11,377 bases of DNA from B1 sp044370475 (GTDB lineage Bacteria; Bacteroidota; Bacteroidia; UKL13-3), in NCBI GenBank assembly GCA_044370475.1, contig JBILVK010000093.1, positions 1 through 11,377 on the forward strand, written 5' to 3'. The notes beneath the pieces were generated by a model. That model was not told the DNA's origin, made no database searches, and saw only the letters and a list, made by a program, of their open reading frames with translations. Positions 6,242 through 11,377 of this stretch are shown here, piece by piece. A program made the translations under genes and the position numbers. Position 1 is the first letter of the stretch; every line of letters starts with the position of its first letter.

Positions 6242-7504
6242 ATGCAGCCTGTAAATTTGCTCAAGAGCATTTTGGAAACCATAAGGAGGTTAAATAGGTT
6301 GGACTTGAATAAAGGTGCGTTGGATATTTTGGATAGGCCGGAGTTAGGTGATTCAATTGGGCAAAACTCCGAAATCCTTGACTTAAAGGAAATTGAAATT
6401 TTGGCCTATGAGGTAAATAAATTGGCTGATTTGGTTCGAACAATTCTGGAAGAAAAAGAGGAGTTGAAAAGGCAATTAAATTGCACAGAGGAGATGGCAA
6501 ATTTGGTGTTAGAATATGAAGCTAAATATAGAGCCATTTACAAGTCGGAGCCAAGTTGCATAAAGATTTTGGACAAAGAGGGTAGGTTGTTGGAAATGAA
6601 TCCAGCTGGTTTAGCAATGATTGAGGCAGATGGATTTGAGGTTGTAAAGGATAAAAATATTTTTGACCTAATTAATAAAGAATATCATAAGCCATATTTG
6701 GATTTAATAAAAAAAGTTTTTGAAGGGGAAAGTGTTAAATTAACAATAGAGATTGAGGGTTTAAAGGGAGGTTCGAGGTGGATGGAAAACAATGCCGTTC
6801 CTATGAAAGACAATCAGGGAAATATTGTTTCTATGTTGGTTGTGTCGCACGATATTTCCGAGATTATTAAGGCTCAAAATGATTTGTTAAAAAGTAATGA
6901 AAGGTACCATTGGGTTTCAAAGGCTACCAACGACTCTATTTGGGAGTTGGATATAGTACAAGGAAATGTGGTTCGGACAGGCAAAGGCTTTGAAAAATTG
7001 TTTGGATACCAAAATGATATGCAAAACAATGAAGAATTGAATTATAAAAATCTTGTTCATCCCCAAGATTTGAATTCTCTTTTAAGTTCCCTAGAGACTG
7101 CCATTGCCAATAAAAATGAGCATTATTGGGAACATGATCACCGCTTTCTAAAATCAAATGGGGAATACGCTTATGTGCATGATAGGGCCTATATTATTAG
7201 AAATAATGAGGGTGTGGCATTAAAGTTAATTGGTGCTACTCAAGATATTACTGATAAGGTAAAGCACATTATAGAAATTGAAAATCAAAATGCTAAACTT
7301 AGGGAAATTGCATGGATGCAATCTCATTTAGTCAGAGCGCCATTAGCTCGAATGATAGGAATTGTTCAAGTATTGCAAGAGGAGGATTTAAATAGCGAAG
7401 ATTTTAAGAATTGGGTTACTCATTTCGTTTCTTCTAGTGTTGAATTAGATAATATCATTAAAGATATTACTATTAAATCAATCGGACTGAATGATGATTT
7501 ATGA
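6242..7504 (+). CDS. PAS-PAS sensor protein with a histidine phosphoacceptor-like helix and no ATPase domain
   Basis: The product has 420 residues and no signal peptide or membrane segment, so it is cytoplasmic. Residues about 45-95 are a charged coiled coil. A first PAS domain spans about 95-208 (KEGRLLEMNPAG at 112-123, ending VVSHDISE) and a second, of the PAS_3 type, about 218-338 (WELDIVQGN, then GATQDITD at 331-338). Such domains bind small ligands or cofactors and sense redox, light or metabolites. The C-terminal helix contains LREIAWMQSHLVRAPLAR (353-370), like the dimerisation and phosphoacceptor helix of histidine kinases, with H362 as the candidate phosphohistidine. The protein ends about 58 residues later, with no N, G1 or G2 box. 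It would depend on a partner kinase or signal without phosphotransfer. It converges with the reductase gene across a 20-base gap. Confidence 0.85.
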   Translation: MQPVNLLKSILETIRRLNRLDLNKGALDILDRPELGDSIGQNSEILDLKEIEILAYEVNKLADLVRTILEEKEELKRQLNCTEEMANLVLEYEAKYRAIYKSEPSCIKILDKEGRLLEMNPAGLAMIEADGFEVVKDKNIFDLINKEYHKPYLDLIKKVFEGESVKLTIEIEGLKGGSRWMENNAVPMKDNQGNIVSMLVVSHDISEIIKAQNDLLKSNERYHWVSKATNDSIWELDIVQGNVVRTGKGFEKLFGYQNDMQNNEELNYKNLVHPQDLNSLLSSLETAIANKNEHYWEHDHRFLKSNGEYAYVHDRAYIIRNNEGVALKLIGATQDITDKVKHIIEIENQNAKLREIAWMQSHLVRAPLARMIGIVQVLQEEDLNSEDFKNWVTHFVSSSVELDNIIKDITIKSIGLNDDL

Positions 7505-7524
7505 ATTTGGCGTTTTGGGTCAAA

Positions 7525-9228
7525 CTAAAAACTCATGCTTTCTGCCAATTTAGCTTTTAATTCTTTTATGTTTTGATGAACCAAATGGGTTTCGGTATAA
7601 CTTGCTACCCAGGTAGTATATCCTCCAGATAGATTGTACGTATTGTTAAACCCATGTTGGGTAAGAATTCTTGAGGCCAAATATCCCCTTTGTCCAACCG
7701 CACAGTAAAGTACAATTCTTTCTGCATTTGGAATTTCATGTATACGCGTGCGCAATTCATCTATAGGTATATTTAGGGCACCAGGTATATGTCCGCTTAA
7801 GAATTCTTGTTCTGTTCTTACATCTACAATCAACTCAATTTCTGTAAGCTCATTCCAATACACCACATTCATTTTTTTGCTAAGGATGTTCTCTGCCACA
7901 AAACCAGCAATGTTTACTGGGTCTTTGGCCGAACTAAAGGGTGGGGCATAGGCATGTTCAATTTCCATTAAATCGTATATGGTATCACCATGTTTAATGG
8001 CTTGCGACAATAATTCCATGCGTTTGTCTACACCTTCATAGCCCGCAATTTGGGCACTTAATAATTTGCCATCATTGGGTGTAAATGCTATCTGTATGGT
8101 CATCTGTTTTGCACCTGGATAATAGCCAGCATGTGAGCCACTGTGTGTGGTAGAAACTATATGTTCTATGCCTGCTGCGCTTAAGTGTTTAGAGGCTGTA
8201 CCTGCCGTTGCAACGGTCATATCAAACACCTTCACAATAGCAGTGTTAATTGCACCATGGTACTTTTCCTTATTGCCAAGCACCATATTGTTGGCACATA
8301 TACGTCCCTGCTTGTTTGCTGGTCCGGCCAAATAAGTACTCATAGATTGGCCCGTAATAGGATTGGTAAATTCTATGGCATCGCCTACGGCATAAATATT
8401 AGGATCAGAAGTTTGTAAGTATTCATTTACCCATATTCCTTTGGCCGAACCAAGCTGCAATTGCGCCCCAACTGCCAATTTTGTATCTGGTCGCACACCA
8501 ATAGATAAAATCACCACATCGGCATCAATTGGCTCTTCATTTTTAAGCAGTACTTTTAATTTTCCATCTTCATTCTCAAAGCCTGCAACCGTGGTACTTA
8601 ATCTTAAATCAATTCCTTTCGATCTAATATGTTGTTGCACCTCGGCAGCTACAGCAAAATCTATAGGTGCCAGAATTTGATTGCCCATTTCAATCACACT
8701 CACTTCCATCCCTAAATGGTGTAAGTTTTCTGCCATTTCCAATCCAATAAATCCAGCACCAATAACTACAGCTTTGCCTGCCTTATGTGCATCCACATAA
8801 GCTTTGATGTAATCGGTATCGGTTACATTTCTTAAGGTAAATATGCCTGCATTGTTAATGCCTGGCAAGGGCGGACGTAAAGGCTCAGCGCCCGGAGATA
8901 ATACCAGTTTATCGTAGGATTCTTCATATTCTTCTAAGGTATTTTGGTTGCGCGCAATTACTACTTTGTTCTTCGCATCAATAGAAAGCACTTCCGTTTT
9001 TACCCTAACATCTATGTTGAATCGCTGGTTAAATGATGCAGCCGTTTGCACAAACAAGTTATTTCTATCCTTAATTACATTGCCTATATAATATGGCAAT
9101 CCGCAATTTGCATAGGAGATATATTCCCCTTTTTCAAAGATGATAATTTCTGCATGTTCATCTAACCTGCGCAATCTGGCCGCAGTGCTTGCACCACCTG
9201 CCACAGCTCCTACAATAAGGTATTTCAT
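7525..9228 (-). CDS. CoA-disulfide (persulfide) reductase with C-terminal rhodanese domain
   Basis: The product has 567 residues, the usual size of the CoADR-RHD fusion. Residues 1-445 are a flavin disulfide reductase: FAD-binding GAVAGGAS at 7-14, the single redox cysteine C42 in ANCGLPYYIG, NAD(P)H-binding VIGAGFIGLEMA at 155-166, and the second FAD motif AVGDAIE at 280-286. Tyrosines near 369-370 (HAGYYPGA) and Y427 (HAYAPPF) correspond to those that act with the cysteine in CoA-disulfide reductases. Residues about 455-545 are a rhodanese domain with C509 in the six-residue loop CAVGQR, the size typical of sulfur transferases. Known relatives reduce CoA-disulfide, CoA-persulfide or polysulfide. 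Its start overlaps the stop of the upstream rhodanese gene (TAATG), so translation is coupled. A worn copy of its 3' end is present at 5720-5851. Confidence 0.92.
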   Translation of the reverse strand: MKYLIVGAVAGGASTAARLRRLDEHAEIIIFEKGEYISYANCGLPYYIGNVIKDRNNLFVQTAASFNQRFNIDVRVKTEVLSIDAKNKVVIARNQNTLEEYEESYDKLVLSPGAEPLRPPLPGINNAGIFTLRNVTDTDYIKAYVDAHKAGKAVVIGAGFIGLEMAENLHHLGMEVSVIEMGNQILAPIDFAVAAEVQQHIRSKGIDLRLSTTVAGFENEDGKLKVLLKNEEPIDADVVILSIGVRPDTKLAVGAQLQLGSAKGIWVNEYLQTSDPNIYAVGDAIEFTNPITGQSMSTYLAGPANKQGRICANNMVLGNKEKYHGAINTAIVKVFDMTVATAGTASKHLSAAGIEHIVSTTHSGSHAGYYPGAKQMTIQIAFTPNDGKLLSAQIAGYEGVDKRMELLSQAIKHGDTIYDLMEIEHAYAPPFSSAKDPVNIAGFVAENILSKKMNVVYWNELTEIELIVDVRTEQEFLSGHIPGALNIPIDELRTRIHEIPNAERIVLYCAVGQRGYLASRILTQHGFNNTYNLSGGYTTWVASYTETHLVHQNIKELKAKLAESMSF

Positions 9229-9542
9229 TATATTTTATTTTGTAAGCTCATCCATCCACCACCATTGTGAACCTCTGTTAGTCCATTCGATTTTAACATG
9301 CCTTTTGCCGAAGCACTGCGCATGCCCGAAGCACAACAGGTAATAATGGGTTTGTTTTTGTCTTTTAATTTTTTGATATGGTTACCTAAGGTATCCAATG
9401 GAATATTTACAGAACCGCGTATATGGCCTCCAGCATATTCTGCTTTGCTTCTTACATCCAAAATGATGGCGCCACCTTTAACCAATTCTGATAAGTCTAC
9501 TGCGGGTCCAAATCCCAACATATTTTTAAGTGCGTCGATCAT
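9228..9542 (-). CDS. Single-domain rhodanese-like sulfurtransferase
   Basis: The product has 104 residues with no signal peptide, so it is cytoplasmic. It holds one rhodanese domain: the conserved LDVRSKAEYAGGHIRGSVNIP at about 28-48, then the active-site loop CASGMR with C70 as the persulfide-forming cysteine, preceded by a second cysteine C69. The end has the typical GGGW. Such proteins take a sulfane sulfur and pass it to an acceptor thiol. It is the middle gene of a three-gene operon: one base separates it from the upstream rhodanese gene and its stop overlaps the start of the reductase gene by one base. It may feed persulfide to that enzyme; the direction of sulfur flow is inferred. It resembles the upstream rhodanese, with which it shares the double cysteine. 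Confidence 0.93.
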   Translation of the reverse strand: MIDALKNMLGFGPAVDLSELVKGGAIILDVRSKAEYAGGHIRGSVNIPLDTLGNHIKKLKDKNKPIITCCASGMRSASAKGMLKSNGLTEVHNGGGWMSLQNKI

Positions 9543-9543
9543 C

Positions 9544-9828
9544 TTATTTAGCTTGATTTAAAAGATATTCAACTTCAAACCAAGGTCCGCCATTTACACA
9601 ATCGATGCCGTTTTGAGCCAAGTAACCTTGTGCATTGCCACTTCTGTTTCCAGACGCGCAGCATAGGATTAGGGGTTGGTTCAGCCCTTTAATTTCTTCC
9701 ATTCTTGATGGAATTTCTTGAAGTGGAATGTTGATTGAGCCGCTTACGTTGCCGCCAAAAAATTCACCTTGAGAGCGCACATCTACTACTGTGCCTTTTC
9801 CTTCTTTTAAAATTGTCTCGATTCTCAT
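9544..9828 (-). CDS. Single-domain rhodanese-like sulfurtransferase, first gene of the sulfur operon
   Basis: The product has 94 residues. The rhodanese features are VDVRSQGEFFGGNVSGSIN at about 15-33 and the loop CASGNR with C57 as the catalytic cysteine, with C56 beside it. The usual histidine of the EF-x-GHI motif is replaced by asparagine (GGNVSGS). It ends in a shortened GGPW motif. It is small even for this family and almost certainly cytoplasmic. It is likely a paralogue of the next gene, sharing the CCASG core. It opens the operon; only one base separates its stop from the next ATG. A palindrome centred near 9971, about 143 bases upstream of the start, is a candidate operator for the whole operon. 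Confidence 0.92.
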   Translation of the reverse strand: MRIETILKEGKGTVVDVRSQGEFFGGNVSGSINIPLQEIPSRMEEIKGLNQPLILCCASGNRSGNAQGYLAQNGIDCVNGGPWFEVEYLLNQAK

Positions 9829-9927
9829 ATTTGTTTTGATTTTATTTCTTAAATGTTACCAATCTACTGCAAGTGCGCTGCATATAAACAATATTTATAA
9901 GTATGCATTTGCTTTGTTTTTGTGGTA

Positions 9928-9979
9928 CAAAGATGAGGGCAAGAAAAAAAGTAGACAGCTACATTTGTTACATAACAAA
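9928..9979 (-). promoter_or_regulatory. Candidate operator and promoter of the rhodanese operon
   Basis: TTTGTTACATAACAAA (9964-9979) is a perfect palindrome with 7-base arms around CA, the form of a Crp/Fnr-family site. Its 2-base centre is too short for a terminator loop. On the minus strand CATCTTTG (9935-9928) is one base from the -7 consensus, and its centre is 40 bases downstream of the palindrome's centre. No good -33 TTTG is seen, as expected for an activator-dependent promoter. Confidence 0.5.
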
Positions 9980-9983
9980 AATA

Positions 9984-10580
9984 TTATGGTTTTACTGCCA
10001 CAACTCGGGTTATATCGGCTTTTCCAATATGGTATTGACCTTCGTTTAACTCCGTTTTCTCTTCAGACAAATAGCTAAAATCAAGGCCTTCAAAATCCTT
10101 ACGCATCATCTCCTTTGTGTACAACATGCTCAGCTCTTTTGGTCCGCCAGAGCTATTGTTTAATTGCAAAGGGTTAAATGCCTCCAGTAAAATATGTCCA
10201 CCAGGTTTAAGCCAAGTAGTAGTTTTCTTGTGAATCTTTTCTCTAATCTCTTCCGGAAAATGCGCATATATAAGCGCTACTGCATCAAAAGATTCTAAAG
10301 GATAATCTATGATAGCAGCATCGGCAATTTGGTAATGAATAAGTTGGTCTTTTTGCTGGGCCAATTTGAGTGCTTTCTTTTTGCCTTCTTCACTTAAATC
10401 AAAAGCCTCCACTTCCCAGCCTAAACTGGCTGCATACACGGCATTCCGACCTTCACCTTCACAGACAAAAAGTATTTTTCCAGCCTTTAGATGGGCCAAT
10501 TGTTCTACTAAAAATTCATTGGCATCTGTGCCGTATGCATAGGCTTCCTCTGCATATCTTTTTTCCCAATGTGCTTGCAT
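9984..10580 (-). CDS. Class I SAM-dependent methyltransferase, TehB-like
   Basis: With the start at 10580 the product has 198 residues beginning MQAHWEKRYAEEAYAYG, a start typical of small TehB or thiopurine-type methyltransferases. Motif I, the SAM-binding loop, is ILFVCEGEGRNAVYAASLG, followed by the acidic end of strand 2 in VEAFDLSEEG and the motif IV-like FDAVALIYAHF. The end of the Rossmann domain is WLKPGGHILLEAF. The substrate is unknown; relatives act on tellurite, thiols or other small molecules. A longer frame to 10637 exists, but a perfect -7 box (TAGATTTG, 10608-10601) lies inside it, so I chose the later ATG. The gene sits between the Crp/Fnr gene and the rhodanese operon in the same direction; a thiol or sulfur substrate would fit, but that is inferred. 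Confidence 0.87.
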   Translation of the reverse strand: MQAHWEKRYAEEAYAYGTDANEFLVEQLAHLKAGKILFVCEGEGRNAVYAASLGWEVEAFDLSEEGKKKALKLAQQKDQLIHYQIADAAIIDYPLESFDAVALIYAHFPEEIREKIHKKTTTWLKPGGHILLEAFNPLQLNNSSGGPKELSMLYTKEMMRKDFEGLDFSYLSEEKTELNEGQYHIGKADITRVVAVKP

Positions 10581-10600
10581 GCTTTTATATATATATAATC

Positions 10601-10648
10601 CAAATCTAGTATTTGCCTTGGCAAAAATCCGAAACATATGTTACATAT
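10601..10648 (-). promoter_or_regulatory. Promoter and candidate operator of the methyltransferase gene
   Basis: On the minus strand TAGATTTG (10608-10601) matches the -7 consensus exactly and lies about 20 bases before the ATG. ATATGTTACATAT (10636-10648) is an odd-centred palindrome whose centre is 37-38 bases upstream of the -7 box's centre. It shares the core TGTTACATA with the palindrome upstream of the rhodanese operon. Confidence 0.48.
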
Positions 10649-10662
10649 AAGCGCCATATTTC

Positions 10663-10672
10663 GGTTCGAACC
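10663..10672. promoter_or_regulatory. Short perfect palindrome GGTTCGAACC
   Basis: GGTTCGAACC lies between the Crp/Fnr stop and the methyltransferase promoter. No T-run follows on the minus strand, so it is not an ordinary terminator. It may be an operator half or chance; the resemblance to a tRNA T-loop is not backed by flanking stems. Confidence 0.25.
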
Positions 10673-10691
10673 AAAGCAGCGTTAAAAGTTA

Positions 10692-11312
10692 TTAGAGCAA
10701 GGTGATTTTGTTGCGACCTAATTTAACGAGTCCTTCATACTCCATTTGCTTTAAGAGGCGCGATACTACAACACGCACGGTGCCCAATTCATTGGCAATT
10801 TGCTCATGGGTAATGGTGAGGATTTGGCTATTTGATAGGGCGCATTTTTTCTGAATAAAATTGAGCAAACGTTCATCCATTTTTTTAAAGGCAATGCTGT
10901 TAACAACCTCCAACAATTCTTCAAAACGTTTGTGGTATAAACGAAAAATATAATCTAACCAATCTGGAAAATCTCTGATGAGCAAGGATACTTTTTCTAT
11001 GGGTATAAACAGTATTTCTGTATCCTCTTCAACCACTGCTCTTACTTTGCTTTTGTCTTGGTGTATGCCGCCAAGGAAGCTCATAATACAGCTCTCTCCA
11101 GCTCTTATATAATATAACAAAATTTCTCTTCCATCATCGTCTGAGCGCAAAACCTTGATGCTTCCTTTGGTTACAATGGGAATAGATTTGATATAAGAAT
11201 CTTCATCGAGTATCACATCTCCTTCTTTAAAACTTTTTGAAATGCCCACAGCGGTTAGTTTCTCTAATAGCTCATTGGATACTTTTGATTTTGGATTTGA
11301 GTCTAGTTGCAT
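10692..11312 (-). CDS. Crp/Fnr-family transcriptional regulator
   Basis: The product has 206 residues. Residues about 22-115 are the cyclic-nucleotide-type beta barrel (FKEGDVILDEDSY, then IPIVTKGSIKVLR and GREILLYYIRAGESC). The usual RxS phosphate-binding residues for cAMP are not seen, and the pocket region instead reads GESCIMSF with C75. Residues about 118-150 are the dimerisation helix, and about 166-205 the winged helix-turn-helix with recognition helix GTVRVVVSRLLKQME. There is no N-terminal cysteine cluster, so it is not a classical iron-sulfur FNR. C75 and C157 are the only cysteines and could sense redox or sulfur species, which is inference. Its place beside a persulfide operon and two palindromes suggests local control. 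The -7-like TAAATTTG at 11324-11317 is too near the ATG for a sure promoter. Confidence 0.92.
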   Translation of the reverse strand: MQLDSNPKSKVSNELLEKLTAVGISKSFKEGDVILDEDSYIKSIPIVTKGSIKVLRSDDDGREILLYYIRAGESCIMSFLGGIHQDKSKVRAVVEEDTEILFIPIEKVSLLIRDFPDWLDYIFRLYHKRFEELLEVVNSIAFKKMDERLLNFIQKKCALSNSQILTITHEQIANELGTVRVVVSRLLKQMEYEGLVKLGRNKITLL

Positions 11313-11377
11313 GCAACAAATTTACATCAATTTGAACCGTTAATTTTTCTTATTTTTAGCCAATTTGTTTTGGGAAA

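Noticed and set aside
9964..9979. Palindrome downstream of the methyltransferase gene as its terminator
   Set aside because: The central spacer is only two bases and the arms are A/T-rich without a following T-run, so an operator is the better reading.
10581..10637. Nineteen extra N-terminal codons of the methyltransferase
   Set aside because: The stretch is low-complexity, holds a perfect -7 box and part of a palindrome, and precedes the family-like start MQAHWEKRY.

Overview
The window looks like a chromosomal segment of a low-GC member of the Bacteroidota. The evidence is promoters of the Bacteroidota type (TTTG, about 19 bases, TAnnTTTG), no clear Shine-Dalgarno sites, a PAS protein ending in the QSH-x-VRAP type helix common in that phylum, and tRNA genes without an encoded CCA. 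I cannot name the genus.

Layout. Bases 1-104 (minus) are the start of a secreted protein that runs off the window. Bases 105-701 are intergenic and hold a block of degenerate repeats (about 231-482). At 702-2141 is a toxin-antitoxin pair, HigB then a HigA fused to an ImmA/IrrE zinc peptidase. A terminator, the initiator tRNA-fMet gene and its promoter follow on the minus strand (2214-2419). The essential GTPase gene era (2435-3316) diverges from them. Next is a coupled pair, an AraC-type regulator and an exported serine hydrolase of the beta-lactamase fold (3403-5723).

Bases 5720-5991 are a small graveyard: a decayed copy of the last 43 codons of the CoA-disulfide reductase gene found intact at 7525-9228, then a decayed tRNA-fMet 3' part. 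AT-rich DNA leads into a PAS-PAS protein (6242-7504) that ends in a phosphoacceptor-like helix but has no ATPase domain.

The right part is all on the minus strand. A tight three-gene operon (9828 down to 7525) encodes two single-domain rhodaneses and a CoA-disulfide reductase with its own rhodanese domain, which suggests persulfide, polysulfide or CoA-thiol handling. Upstream are a SAM methyltransferase gene (9984-10580) and a Crp/Fnr regulator gene (10692-11312). Two palindromes sharing the core TGTTACATA lie at similar distances upstream of the rhodanese operon and of the methyltransferase. I infer that the Crp/Fnr protein may control both.

The points most worth following are the shared operators, the duplicated reductase tail flanking the PAS gene, the tRNA relic with a CCA end, the kinase-less PAS protein and the peptidase-fused antitoxin.
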